A stretch of 64,000 nucleotides of DNA from Tricholomella constricta. Its lineage: Eukaryota > Basidiomycota > Agaricomycetes > Agaricales > Lyophyllaceae. The notes beneath the pieces are model-generated. The model saw only the letters and a list, made by a program, of their open reading frames with translations. It was not told the origin of the DNA and made no database searches. The position numbers and the translations under genes were made by a program. Positions 23,893 to 35,804 of this stretch are shown in pieces; within the stretch, counting starts at the first letter, position 1, and the number at the start of each line of letters is the position of its first letter. The stretch covers positions 1,612,001 through 1,676,000 of the forward strand of contig JAACJP010000003.1 in the NCBI GenBank assembly GCA_013368375.1. Direction: 5' to 3'.

Positions 23893-25248
23893 ATGGTTTC
23901 CTTTCAGTGAGTAAAATATCTCTTTCAACAGGAACTCGAATCTGACAGCATTCTACTTAGATGTCATAGTTAGCGTCTTCATAATCATCCATTCTTGATA
24001 GATCCTAATATAATGGGTTCAGCTTGCGGCGACGTCGTAAAGAAGCCCAAGTTGGATCAACACAGATCCCGCTGCCACGGCGGATTTGACTGCATAGACT
24101 GCTCGACGACCTTCAATACCCCAGCCGAGTACAAGGGCCATACCCAATGCATCAGCGAGGCTGAAAAATACCAGAAAAGCCTATACAAGGGCCCGAAAAC
24201 CGTACGTTCAGCTTCACAGCACAATCACTCGCGCCCTAAACCATAAAAGGCTGCCCCCGCGCCGCGCAATAACTACCCGCCTCTGCCCCCGGCGCCCACT
24301 GCCCCGCCAGGAGGACAGTGGCGCGGCCGTGGTGGATTTGGAGGCCGAGGCGGCAGAGGAGGCTGGAGCCAACCGAGGTCGTCAGCCACGGGTGCCAATG
24401 ATACCCCTCTGGGCACACCAACGCGTGCATCACCTGTTGCGAGCCCCGCACTGACTCCGCAACCCACTGTTGTGCAACAGGTAAAAACACAAGCGGCTAA
24501 GGCGCCCGAGCCCCCCAAACCCCAGCCCGCGCTTGCGCCAGTGGAGACGCCGTCAGCCTCGTCTGACAAGACTGAAAAGAAAAGGAAGGACAAAAAGCGA
24601 AAGTCGATCGCTGAGGATAACACGGCAAGTCCACTACATCGTGGTATCTCGCTGTCTCTCGTTAATTATCTTTTTCTCGCATAGAACGGTACCCAACCCG
24701 TGAACAAAAAAGCCAGGATCACAGAGGACTCAAAAGCGGCGGATTCTGCATCCATAGCATCTTCTCCTTCTCCAGGTGGAGTCGACCGAAAAGAGAAGAA
24801 GGACAAGAAGGACAAAAAAGAGAAGAAGGAGAAGAAGGACAAGCCGAAGGTGAAAGATGGGGAGAAAGTGAAGGAGGGAAAGGAGGATGTGGAGATGAGT
24901 GCGCCCTCTGGTGAAGAGACGAGGAAGAAGAAGAGCAAGGAGGAGAAGGCAACGGCGAAGGATGGGGACGTGGAGGCGGTGGTAGAGGCAGAGAAGAGTG
25001 AAAAGTCGAAGAAACGGAAGCGGAGACAAGAGGGTGAAGGGCGGGGTGAAGAGATGGAAGGCGCGGAACGGGTGACGACGAAGAAGAACAAGGCAGAGGA
25101 CGCCATGGATGGCGACCTCGCAGACAACTCGACGAAGGAGATAAAGGACAAGAAAAACAAAAAGGAGAAGCGGGATAAGAGTGAGAAGAAGGAGAAGAAA
25201 GAAAAGGAAAAGAGGTCCAAAAGGGCTTCATCTGTGTCAGTGCAGTAA
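23893..25248 (+). CDS. LYAR-type C2HC zinc-finger nucleolar protein
   Basis: Homologues (LYAR in animals and its fungal counterparts) are nucleolar proteins linked to rRNA processing. My exon model is 23893..23906, 23961..23968, 24023..24201, 24250..24624 and 24685..25248. The second exon is only 8 nt and supplies the first Cys of CHTCGDVVKKPKLDQHRSRC, followed by FDCIDCSTTFNTPAEYKGHTQCISEAEKY, the paired C2HC fingers of the family. Next comes an RGG stretch (GRGGFGGRGGRGG), a Pro-rich linker and a very lysine-rich tail (KEKKDKKDKKEKKEKKDK and more). Introns 1 and 2 are both 54 nt, intron 3 is 48 nt, and intron 4 (24625..24684) has a GCAAGT donor, because only that donor keeps the frame. The stop is at 25246-25248. 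Confidence 0.83.
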
Positions 25249-25530
25249 TCTGACGCTGAGCGCAGTCGCACCGCAAGGTGCGACTGGTGCGACTTGCCTC
25301 AACCAGCTCGTCCCATCTTTTACCCATATAATTTTCTCTCCGTTATCTTGCATCTTTGCTGTCATTTAGGACTAGTACATTCTGAGGGCGAACAATTGTA
25401 AGCTCCAGCCCCTGCAAGTTCAGTTCGATAACGCTCGTCTGATTTAACGGACCTATTTTGACGAGGCACGTGGTGAATCAGAATCGATTTGGAGTCCAAC
25501 CGCCACTTCCTTCCATACCCTGCCATAACC

Positions 25531-26951
25531 ATGCAAGCCATTCAGGTATTTCATTGCCAGAATTAGTTGCCCCTTCATTCACGATCCACCTAGTCGCATT
25601 ACTGGGCCGTCCGCGACTATCTAAGCCCTGTATGTTGTCTTGCAGCGTCCACCATGGAGATCAACTCACCGATCAATCTTCCAGGTGCTCAAGGAGAGCA
25701 AGTTCAAAGAACACGGTCGTATTACCCCTGGTTTGTCTAGATCCTCGCTCAAAACGCGTTCAAAGAACTTATCTGGCGGCTTCAGAGGAGTTTGTGGCGG
25801 CGGGCGACTTTCTAGTTTACAAATTCCCGGTATGGACATGGTAGGTGGCAACGCCCCTCCCCATTTCACACAAACTGAATTTACTGCATACAGGGAGATA
25901 GGTGACGCATCGAAAGCTCGCGACTTCTTGCCGGCAGATAAACAGTACCTCCTGACCCGTGGCGTACCTTGCCTCCGTCGTGCCACATCCCTTGCATACA
26001 CCGATGCCGATGAGGACGCAGAACGTCTTCTCTCGTTCGGAGACTCCTCGACTTCTGGCGAGGCCGATGAATGGGTTGAGACCCATGCTGGGCGCAAAGC
26101 GCATGCGGATTCTGCTGCGAATCCCGGTGATATCGACGATATTCCTGACCTTGACGGGGACCACGATCACCTAGCCTCTGGCGTTGGTGCGCTGTCGCTC
26201 GGAAAGGGCGCGGCAGAAGAGACGCCTGACCTTGATGATATTCCCGATATGGAAGAGGATGATCTTGAGGAGAAGGACGAGGCGACGGCCACCAGTAAGC
26301 CGTCAGCTATTGTTGATACAAGGTCATTATCCTCTCCCTCGTGTCAGAACCATAGCTTACCCAAAGTCTGGATACAGTAACGTGGAGGCTGCAAAGGGAA
26401 ACCTGCTCCAAGTGCGGACGTATGATGTGATGATAACATACGACAAGTATTATCAGACGCCTCGTGTCTGGCTCATTGGTTATGACGAGGTAAAGCATCT
26501 CGTACAAATTCTTATACTCGGCTTGATGTGACCTTCATAGAACGGGACTCCACTCACTCCGCCTCAAATCTTCCAAGACATCTCCGCCGATCACGCTCAG
26601 AAAACTGTCACGATTGAGCAGTTTCTCCACTCTACCTCTCTGCAGGCCGCATCTGTGCACCCATGCAAGCACGCAAGTGTCATGAAGAAGGTCATCGAGC
26701 GCATGAACAACAGCGTCGTCGAGGAGCAGCTTTCGCGTCGGAAGTCTGCAGGCGCGCCTGCGAACAGCAAGGAGCCCAAGAAGAAGTGGCCATTTGCGAG
26801 AAAGGCAAGCGGGCCGGGCAAGGACGAGAAGGTCGCAGGGGAGGAGGAAGAGGTCGAGGGCATGCGCGTCGATTTCTACCTCGTGGTGTTCCTCAAATTC
26901 ATCGCGTCGATTGTGCCCACGATCGAGGTCGATTCGACAACGTCTTTCTGA
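25531..26951 (+). CDS. ATG3: Autophagy E2-like enzyme ATG3
   Basis: ATG3 transfers ATG8 to phosphatidylethanolamine during autophagosome formation in the cytosol. The N-terminus is spread over tiny exons: MQAIQ at 25531, then [12 protein letters not shown], then [15 protein letters not shown], then [19 protein letters not shown], all joined by short introns, and [20 protein letters not shown] leads into the body. Landmarks are [15 protein letters not shown], an acidic flexible region ([14 protein letters not shown], then [16 protein letters not shown]), [33 protein letters not shown], and [11 protein letters not shown] with the catalytic Cys. The tail is [19 protein letters not shown] followed by STTSF, with stop TGA at 26949-26951. 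A basic insert ([20 protein letters not shown]) lies after the catalytic Cys. Confidence 0.94.
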
Positions 26952-27242
26952 ATCTTGCTTGGTGCGAGGATGATACCCACAGGACGAGACGTTAGTGTTA
27001 GAGCATAAGATGTATACTAAACATGTCAGTCATGCTGCATGCAGTTTGTTCGTTACATAGTAACTATCGGCAATTTTCATTGTACGTTTTCTCTAAATAT
27101 TAATGAATACCCCCGAGAAAATTCATTGCGGAATGGTAAAAATCTGCATGCTGAAACGTGTGAAGTTGCTGCCGACTTTTACGTTCCTCGAGGATCGGTA
27201 TTCTACTGTGAAGATATGGAAGAGGGATGAAAGGTAAAAAGT

Positions 27243-27315
27243 GAGTCGACCCAGTTTCGAACTGAGGACCTTATGTGTGTTAGACATATGCGATAACCAG
27301 CTACGCCATCGACCC
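27243..27315 (-). tRNA. tRNA-Val(AAC), copy 1
   Basis: Read on the minus strand the 73-nt sequence folds as a full cloverleaf: acceptor GGGTCGA pairs with TCGACTC (one G-U), D arm GCGT..TCGC, anticodon stem TATGT/ACATA with loop CTAACAC (anticodon AAC), and T arm CTCAG-TTCGAAA-CTGGG. No intron. A run of five T follows directly downstream (plus strand 27235-27239), a Pol III terminator. Confidence 0.93.
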
Positions 27316-27388
27316 TTGTGAGTTTTACGTTCCTCGAGGATCTGTATTCTACTGTGAAGATATGGAAGAGGGATGAAAGGTAAAAAGT

Positions 27389-27461
27389 GAGTCGACCCAG
27401 TTTCGAACTGAGGACCTTATGTGTGTTAGACATATGCGATAACCAGCTACGCCATCGACCC
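27389..27461 (-). tRNA. tRNA-Val(AAC), copy 2
   Basis: This is identical over all 73 nt to copy 1, shifted by exactly 146 bp. The same fold, anticodon AAC and downstream T-run are present. Both copies look functional. Confidence 0.93.
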
Positions 27462-27690
27462 TTGTGATGGAAGTCTCCCCAAGACAATATAGTGGTTAGT
27501 TACCGTAGGTAAACTTCCGCCCCGAGCCCAATATATAGTGTGCAGAGTGCGCATTGATGAAGACGACGACAAAGGATCGAATCCGCAAATCCATAGCAAG
27601 TACTATCGTACAATACCCCCCTTCCTCAATTGCAAGGAATACCTAGATCTATGTATGCGCCCCACCGCCGCGTTGAACGGTTTCCCCTCA

Positions 27691-28865
27691 TCAAAGCCTG
27701 ATCCGTCCCTCGTCAAAGCTTTCCAATACACACCGGACCGCGAGGAACACCACCACGCCACACTCCGCGCCTGCAAATATGCCCGCCACGATTTTCTGGA
27801 AGAGCCTCGCGCTCACGGGTCCCACCACGTCCAGCACGAAGACGCAACACCAGAGCGCGGCGAGGAAGGTTGCGTAGGGGAGAGAGGATGGGCGCCGCGC
27901 GAGAAGGGATCCTTCCGGACGTTTTCTAGATCTGAGGGAGGCGACGAAGAGGGCGATGTGGTGCGGTGCGGTGGCGAGATATGCGAGGAGGTTGAGGAGG
28001 GAGAGCGGGGAGGGTCTGGAGCTGAAGATCATGGTTGTGATCGTGCATAGAATGAATGAGATGAGTAGCATGGGACGCGGGGCTCTAAGGGACGAGCGTC
28101 AATTAACAAAATGGGCCAGAATTGCAGCACGTACGAGGGGTAAGGAGGCTCAGATATTCCGCCTGTGCCTGTCCCTTCATGCTCTATCAACGGATCGGGC
28201 GTCCTCGATTCGATGAAATAAACCTCTCGCGTGCATTTCAACGCAATGAACAGCAGCGTCGCCCACTCCAACCCCGCCCAGACCGCCGCCATGATCATTC
28301 CGGACCCTGCATGCCTTGCCGAACTCGTGGCAATATCGACGTAGAATATCATCACCCAGAGCGAGACCTGGAGATACATGAACACAACGTCGCGGTTCTT
28401 CACGAACACCGGGCTGACATCGGCATTGGTATTGGCATTGGCGTCATGTTCATGATCATCATCATGGCCCGCTGATCCCAGTTCTTTATGCTTTTGCGCC
28501 GAGCGGTACATGTACACGTGGAAGGACACAGTAAGGAGCGCGCCCGCCGCGTTGTGAGCCGTCGCGTATACTGTGGGCGTCGAAAACGCTGTGAGGGATG
28601 AGATGAAGGCTGCTGTTGCGAGGAAGCAGGAGATTATGCTCATGCTGATGAGCGACCGAGATGGGAACCGCGGGCATGGTGCCGGAACCCTAGTGGTAAT
28701 ACTAGGTTGTGCTACCGGCGCGAATGGGGGCGGAGGAGGTGGACTCGGCTCGAGCTCGGGATCAGGTTGTATCAGTGGCTTGTAGATCATGGAGTCCAAG
28801 CTTAAGAGCGACCGCAACCTGGTTGGCACTCTACCATCGCCGCCCCCGAGTGCTGTGTGCTCCAA
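27691..28865 (-). CDS. Multi-pass membrane protein of unknown function
   Basis: The start at 28863-28865 gives MEHTALGGGDGRVPTRLRSL, a cytosolic-looking N-terminus with a Pro-rich segment. At least six or seven hydrophobic segments follow, among them MSIISCFLATAAFISSLTAF, AAGALLTVSFHVYMY, FMYLQVSLWVMIFYVDIA, AAVWAGLEWATLLFIALK and, after the intron, LLISFILCTITTMIF, LLNLLAYLATAPHHIALFVA and ATFLAALWCCVFVLDVVG. A His/Asp-rich loop (HDDDHEHDANANTNADV) lies between segments 2 and 3 and could bind metal, but that is only a composition remark. The intron 28085..28134 (50 nt, GTACGT donor) joins SEPPYPS to APRPM. The stop is TGA at 27691-27693. I do not recognise the family. Confidence 0.72.
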
Positions 28866-29168
28866 TCATCAATGCGCAGTCGAACAAATAATCTTGTGAT
28901 GGCAACTTCAAGGGCTGTGATCAACATGATCACCGTGACGCGGACGCCTCTCAAATTTGAATCCATCCCACTGATGTACTTACATTTCTATACTATGCTC
29001 TCTTCCACCAACTCCTGAGGCGTAAAATCTGAGCAGTCGAAAAAAAAGACAGGTACATGGTCAAATGACTTGGCTCCAAGTCGAACGGGGAACTCCTGCG
29101 GCGGCATGCAATGACTCGTTGATGTGAACAGAATCCGTAGTTAACTCGACGGGGTACAAAGTTCTACA
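28866..29168. other. Short intergenic region
   Basis: About 300 bp between the membrane-protein start and the UTP25 stop. No gene or RNA structure convinced me. Confidence 0.5.
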
Positions 29169-31654
29169 CTAGGTCGTCTTTATTAGCCCCGCAGCAGCCT
29201 CCGTACCAGCGATTCTTTCCAGACGAAACCAATCATACTTCGAGTACAACACCCGACATGTGACGTCTGAGGCCTCCACACCCTCGTCTAGGAACGGATA
29301 TGAAAGTAGCTCAGTGAAGAACTGGGGGTGGTCGGGAGGTCCGTAGAAGATCAAGTTGCGGATGCCTCGGATTTTATACCTGAATTGTGTGTGCTCAGTA
29401 CAGTATGGTGCTGGGATCGAACATTTAGAAAAAATTACCGTTTGTAGAAGTGGAATCGTTCGCTGATGATAAGGAATGACTTCTTGCCTTGGAAAAATGC
29501 CTGACGGGCACGGGAGATGTCTTGATTCGTCGAATACCTATGAGTCAGGTTAGTAGAGAGTCTGCATTAGAGAAGATAGAATCGTACTCGGATAAAATAG
29601 TGAATGTAACGCCGGAGTGCTTCTTGAAATAATTTTGTACACGGATGAAATCAAAGGAAGATGGGATGAAGACGACCGTGTTGGCGCTTTGAACTGCAGA
29701 CCTTAGGACAGCCGGAAGGAGCTGAATTACATTGTCAGGGAAAGGACTGGCGTGAGCACATCACAAAGTCAAGACAGACCTGCGTTGTGAAGTGGTGGAA
29801 GCGCTTATCGGCTTCATCTTTGGGACTGACACAGTCGAAGTGAACAAAGTTCTGTCAAATCAGCGTAAGCGTGGAACATGAGGCTGGCTAACAGCTGCCG
29901 AACCTGCTCGATCCCTTGCGGGACTTCTATCGGTGACCAATGTCTCTGGGTCCTGATCTTACCAGCGACATTCTGGAGGGAGTTATTGTACAAGGCACGA
30001 CCCTCGGATGTTTCGTACGCGGCCAGAAGGATCGATTGGCGGAGATACGCCGCACTGACGAGCATATTAGTAGCGGCCTCGTGGAAGATATGTCACAAGC
30101 TTACTGTCCATCGAGGTACCAAGGTTTTATACGAGAAAAGTCGGTGTCATGGGACTCTTTAGGAAGTTTGTTCAAGTGAGATAAAACGAACTAGCGGTTC
30201 AGATTAAAAACCACGAAACCGGTGCGTCGTTACAAGCAATGCTTACTTTGACATGTTCCCAATTTTGCATGGTCAGCGCGTCGAGTTGATCAACAATCAA
30301 AACCTCAATAGAGGAAAGGTAGTCCGCATTTCTGAAATGTCCCATTAGTAGGTTGACTTTGACGAAAGAAGGTTTGCTCGCTTTTCTTTTTCGATAGATC
30401 TTCTCAATCCAAGCGGACTGGCCATGATCACATCGCATCCGTAAAACTCAGCGAACATCTTTACACTCTTCCTTGTCAGCTTGATACCCACCCGGAAGTT
30501 GTCATCAACATTCCCCTTGAACGTTTCTACATGATCACGAGGATATGTCCCAGGATCTGCCTCTGCTAACTTATCGATGGCGCCAGGAGGAAGACCATAC
30601 TCAGAGGTAAAGCGCGCCTGATTTTCGATTTGGAAAGCTGGTGGAGGGGTATGTGATGTGATTGCGGAATACCAGTCAAGCGCGGCCGAGCGGAAGGGAA
30701 GGAGGAACAAGACAGATGGTCGAGTGAAACCTTGATCCTGAACATCTTCTGGAGGCTCAGTATTTGGGTTTGCTTTGGCTGCGTGAGCGAGCCGTTCATT
30801 ATTTTTAAGAACACGTCGGCGTTTTCTGAAGCATGAGTCAGCTCGATACGCTTTGACGGGTTAGCAACCTACTTGGTGACATGGTTTATTGCGTGGAGCG
30901 CAATTGCTTCTCTCAAAATCTTCCTTGATTCCAGTGGTGTCGATGTGAGATACAAATCACGCCGGGAGGATAAAGTGGATAAGAGGTCATTTTGGAGATC
31001 GGTTTGTTCTGCGTTACAGTCAGTCAAAAGCTTTGCTCAACATTGCAAATATACGGGACCTCTGTTTTTCTTGGACTGCCGTGATTGGAAGGGCGTCCTT
31101 AATCTTGCAAGAATCTACAAGTTGGTAAGCAGTGGTTTTATGGGAGGGCTTCGTTGATTTACATCTATCCGTGGTGTCTCGTTCGTCGCCGGATCCTTCG
31201 AGCTTTCAGGCATTGTGAGGACAGTAGGACCCAGCTTTCCTTCCCGTTTGGTAGATGTCCTCCAATTATGTGCATCGACTGAGGCCCTGGTCGCTTCCGA
31301 AAGAACGGCAGGCTTGAGACCAAAATGAAGTTCGTATGCATCTTGTATGCGTTACAATTGTTCATTCACCCAATCATTGCAAGATATGGAAAATATCGCA
31401 CCTCCACCTTCAGCATCATCCGGACCCTCATCTTGTGCCATAGTCTCCACGACCTCAAGGTTGTTTCCAGCCGTATCGGCATCTTCTGAGACGGTGGGTT
31501 CTGGCTCGGAGAACCTAGCAGACTTTCGCTTGTTTAGCTTTTCAGCCGGTATAAATTCGGCCTCGACCAGCTTTCTCTTCCCTGCCTTGGTGGCGGAGAC
31601 ATTGAGCAGAGTAAGAAGGGAAGTGGTGATGGAGGTGTCTGTATCTATCGCCAT
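29169..31654 (-). CDS. UTP25: U3 snoRNP-associated protein UTP25
   Basis: This is a component of the small-subunit processome needed for early 18S rRNA maturation in the nucleolus; the family (DEF/DUF1253) resembles a degenerate DEAD-box helicase. The start at 31652-31654 gives [20 protein letters not shown], with a basic and acidic N-terminal region. Family blocks are [78 protein letters not shown] (in place of a DEAD box) and [20 protein letters not shown]. The second RecA-like half has [20 protein letters not shown] and [20 protein letters not shown], then [20 protein letters not shown] and [18 protein letters not shown]. The stop TAG is at 29169-29171. The absence of normal Walker A and B residues is typical of the family. 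It diverges from TOP3 over 221 bp. Confidence 0.92.
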
Positions 31655-31875
31655 TACCGGAAGCTTGGACCGAGCACTTCGGTCGTTGCACTATTCAGTG
31701 TTGCAGAGCCCAGAGTGATCGGTCAAAATTGTAAAGCCTTTGGACAACATCTCCAAATATCACGTGGACGCGTCGCGAAACCCCGGTCACGTCGTCAGTG
31801 GTCGGATTCCCCTTCAATTTCGTCAATCAAGGCATTGGACCAGCTTGATCGCCTTAGCCGCCTCACCCTGTCTTC
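31655..31875. promoter_or_regulatory. Shared divergent promoter, UTP25 / TOP3
   Basis: The two start codons (31654 minus and 31876 plus) are only 221 bp apart, so both promoters must lie here or overlap the 5' regions. No clear TATA box is visible. That the spacer acts as a bidirectional promoter is inference. Confidence 0.5.
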
Positions 31876-34800
31876 ATGCGGGTCTTATGCGTCGCAGAAA
31901 AGCCTTCAATCTCCAAGTCCATTAGCCAAATTCTCTCCGGTGGACAGTTCACAACTGTGAGTTAAATGGTTCGTCCCTGTCTGTGTCTGACGCGATTTTT
32001 TCTGCACAGCATGCGACGAGATCCCAGTATATTAAGAACTATGAATTTGACTATCCGCAAACAAATTCTTTCTACACCGTTACATGTGTTTCCGGCCATC
32101 TAACGGGCTGCGATTTTCCTGAAACGCACAGGAAATGGAACTCTTGTGACGCGTTTGAGCTCTTCGATGCACCCGTTGAAATATCCGTTGCCGGCGACAA
32201 GAAATCCATTGAAGAGAACCTTCTGAACCAAGCCAGGCGCGCAGACATGTTGATGATCTGGACTGATTGTGATAGGGAGGGAGAACATATTGGACTGGAG
32301 ATCGTGCGTGTGTGCAAGAGAGCGAAGAGAAATATAGTTGTGAAGAGGGCAAGGTTCAGTGCCATCATTGCACAGTATGTCACGCTTCCTCGTCTTCTGA
32401 TGATCCAGTATAATGCTTGCACAACCAGGCAGATTCATCACGCAGCTCAACGTCCTGTTGAGCTTGACCGTGCACAAGCTGATGCAGTCGAGGCTAGGAT
32501 CACTCTTGATCTGAAAGTGGGAGCTGCGTTTACAAGAATGCAGACACAGATCCTTCAGAACCACTTTGTTCAACTGGCAGACACTCGCAGTGTCGTCTCA
32601 TATGGTAGTGTCCTTACATTGTATCGTCATCAAGAAAAATCACTTATTCGGGTGTTTAGGTCCATGTCAATTTCCAACCCTTGGCTTTGTTGTTCAGAAG
32701 TGGAATCTCGTAAAAAGTTTTGTCTCTGAGCCATTCTGGTACATATTCCTCTCCTTGACGAGGAATACCTCGTCCACACGGGGAGAGGACACCGTTTTTA
32801 CGTGGAAAAGAGGTCATCTGTTTGCCGAAGATGCTGCTGTTTCCCTTTACGACTTCGTCCTATCCGACCCTCTGGCGCGCGTAATTAAAGTCACAAAAAA
32901 GGGGACTAAGAAATGGTGCGTCTGAAGAACTATTGAGGCGAGGAGAAGCTGATGAAGCAACTTTGGGTAGGAAGCCACTGCCATTGACAACTGTTGAACT
33001 GCAGAAGGCTGGCTCAAGGCTGCTTCGACTAGCCCCCAAGAAAGTACTTGATGTGGGTCAGATTACCCTATACCTACCTGGCGAGCTCTCACATCGTGTG
33101 ACAGATCTCCGAAAAGCTCTACCAGCAAGGCTTTCTTTCATATCCGCGCACAGAAACCGATCAATTCGATCCCCAATTCGATTTTCATACCCTGCTTCAG
33201 AAACAGACTATTGACCCCGCTTGGGGGGTCTTCGCTACTTCGTGCGTTATGTCCTCTCCTTTTTTAAAATTTCTATTCATCCTCATTGGAGAACAGCTTG
33301 ACCGACGGAGGTTTTTCGGCCCCGAGAAAAGGCAAAAACAACGACAAGGCTCACCCTCCTATTCACCCCACTGCTCATGCCGCTAATCTTGTAGGCGACG
33401 AGAAGAAGGTCTATGACTTCATAACCCGGCGGTTCTTGGCATGTTGTTCAAAAGATGCGGAAGGCTGGCAAACGACCGTGGACGTTGAATGTGGAGAAGA
33501 GTTTTTCTATGCCACAGGTATGTTCGCCGCCCTTCATGCGTCAACTTGTCTGTAACAATTTCTAGGCCTTTTGGTGCTGGAGAGAAACTACCTGGAGGTA
33601 TACCCTTACGACAAATGGGTGGGTCATGAGATACCCGACTTCGAGGAAGGCGAAGAATTTCAACCTTCGGTCTGCGAACTGCGAGAGGGTAAAACCTCAA
33701 AGCCAAGCTTGTTGACGGAAGCTGATCTTGTCACTTTGATGGATAAGAATGGAATCGGTTGGTCAATCAGCAGCATGGTAATTTAGGGACATTTGGGATG
33801 AAATGCTGACATTTTCGACTAGGAACGGACGCGACCATTGCTCAACATATCCAGACAATTATTGACAGAGACTATGTCATTGAAAAGATGGAAGGAAACA
33901 CCAAGTACCTCATTCCTTCCAAGCTCGGTATTGGTCTGATCGAGGGTTACGACAAAATCGGACTGAACAAGAGTTTGAGTAAACCGCAGCTCAGGCGTGA
34001 GGTATGGGTCCTTCCTTTGATATCGTGGAACTTTCATAAGATGTTTTTGTGTGTAGACAGAACGTAGCATGGTCCAAGTCTGTGAAAGGACAAAATCTAA
34101 GGCCGACATGCTCGAAGAAACGATAGTTCAGTACAAAGAGATGTTCATCATCGCGAGAAGGGAGTTTGAAAAGGTGGTCTCCGTACGTTTCCGCTCAATT
34201 TCCATCTGTTAAATTGTTCAACTTTCAGCCAGAGTGTACGACGTTACCTGGAGGGAAATAGGGAGAATCACGGAAACGCAGATGGAGGAGACGGAGAAGG
34301 TCGGGGCGGGGGAGGTGGTGGTGGTGATGATGGCGGTGATGGCGGTGACAGAAGAGGGCGCGGCAGAGGGCACTCTTCGAGGGGTAGAGGTAGAGGCGCC
34401 TCGGCACCACGGAGCAGAGGTGGTAGCGCACGTGGAGGAGGTAGCGGAGGTATTATTGTGGTCCCCGACTCCGATGACGGTTTGCTCCATTGTTTCCATC
34501 CTTGGTATGATATGACCAAACTCTTCTAGATTTCGACCCTCCACCGCCACCAGCTCCACGTAGTCGAGCGCACCAAGCAGCGCCAAGTTCCTATCTACGC
34601 CAAGCTGGACCTTCTAATCCAGCCAGAGAAGCTACCAAGCCCCCTTCAAGTCGACTCGCAGGTTTGTCGAATCTGAATGCTTTGTCATCCAAGCCTCCCT
34701 CCATCCCAAGATCTACCCATTCAAACAACGGTAAAAACGGCGATGTCCAATGTGACTGCGGCGTCCCTGCTGCCCAACGGACCGTAGCTAGCGAGTCTAC

Positions 34801-35804
34801 AAGCAAAGGAAAGCGATATTGGTGCTGCGGCAATAATAAAGCTTGCAACTTTTTCCGAATGGATACATCTATGGTCGATGGACCAGTCGTTCCAGCAAAA
34901 AGGTCATATTCAGCGGTACTTGTCCTGTTTTCTCACTGCAATCCGTTTGATATCTTACGACGACCAGCAACGTCAGGACACCAATTCAGAAGCTGGTCGG
35001 ATGTGTAAATGCAACGAGGCAGCCGTTCAACTAACGGTGACAAATGTTGAGAATCAGAACAAAGGGAGAGTTTTTTGGAAATGTCCGAATTCTCAGCCGC
35101 AAGGAAGTGGAGGATGCGGATTCTTTGAGTGGGACATACCGTTAGGGAGTGAAGCTTCGACGTCGCGCGCGTCACGATCTGACGTTGTGTCTCCAGCAAA
35201 CGGCGATTGTTATAAGGTATAACCTTCCTTGCACATGGCTTCAATTACTAATCGTCCATTTCTCCAGTGTCATGAACCAGGGCATTGGGCTGCTAGTTCG
35301 TCGTTTTACCGACATCTCCATTCGCTAACTCACCGATCCCAGACTGTCCAAATGATGGCGGAAACAACAAGCGACAGCGAAGCTTCGGATCCTCAGCCAA
35401 CGCCGCATCATCCACAGTGACTTGCTTCAAATGCCAAGAGGAAGGCCATTTCAGCACAGGTGTGTCGAATGCCAACTATCTGCGTCTTCATTCTCAGTGC
35501 GGATCCTAGCTTGCCCAAATGGCAGTACTGCGAAACCGACCACCGGACGTGGTGGTGGGCCCTCTGATGACACTTGCTTCAAATGCGGCAAAAGTGGCCA
35601 TTGGAGTAACGGTATGTTTCTAGTTCTCGCATGAAATCTACGCATCTGACTGTGGCAACTGAAGCCTGCCCGGGCGAAGGCGCCTCGCGGTCTACGCCCA
35701 GCGCTCGTAGTTCTGGGAAAAGGGGTCGAGGTCGCGGTGCAACAAGAGCGAAACAAGGCCGCGGGGCGAAGAAAAAGTCGAAATTTGGAGCTCCAGATAG
35801 CTAA
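31876..35804 (+). CDS. TOP3: DNA topoisomerase III (type IA) with GRF and CCHC zinc fingers
   Basis: This enzyme nicks and passes single DNA strands; with a RecQ helicase it dissolves recombination intermediates. The start at 31876 gives MRVLCVAEKPSISKSISQIL, the TOPRIM strand, and splices to HATRSQYIKNYEFDYPQTNS. TOPRIM acidic residues occur in IWTDCDREGEHIG. Further type IA blocks are RFSAIIAQ, RITLDLKVGAAFTRMQT and VVSYGPCQFPTLGFVVQKW; the catalytic Tyr lies in GFLSYPRTETDQFDP, followed by AHPPIHPTAH and DKNGIGTDATIAQHIQTI. An RGG-rich linker (about 34280-34460) leads to two GRF zinc fingers (CDCG..CCGNNKACNFFRM and CKCNEA..CGFFEW) and three CCHC knuckles (CYKCHEPGHWAANC, CFKCQEEGHFSTAC, CFKCGKSGHWSNAC). 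The end is KSKFGAPDS, with stop TAA at 35802-35804. There are many short introns. Confidence 0.94.

Larger units (their letters stand above)
27177..27466. repeat. Two-copy tandem duplication, period 146 bp, each unit with a tRNA-Val gene
   Basis: The segment starting TTTTACGTTCCTCGAGGATC at 27177 recurs at 27323, and the following about 140 bp match with a single visible difference near 27197/27343. Each unit carries one complete tRNA gene and its T-rich terminator. The near-identity points to a recent unequal duplication. Confidence 0.92.

Noticed and set aside
24666..25327. Several long minus-strand ORFs (Ser/Phe/Leu-rich)
   Set aside because: They mirror the AAG/GAG-rich lysine tail of the LYAR-type gene; the reverse complement of such codons rarely contains stops.
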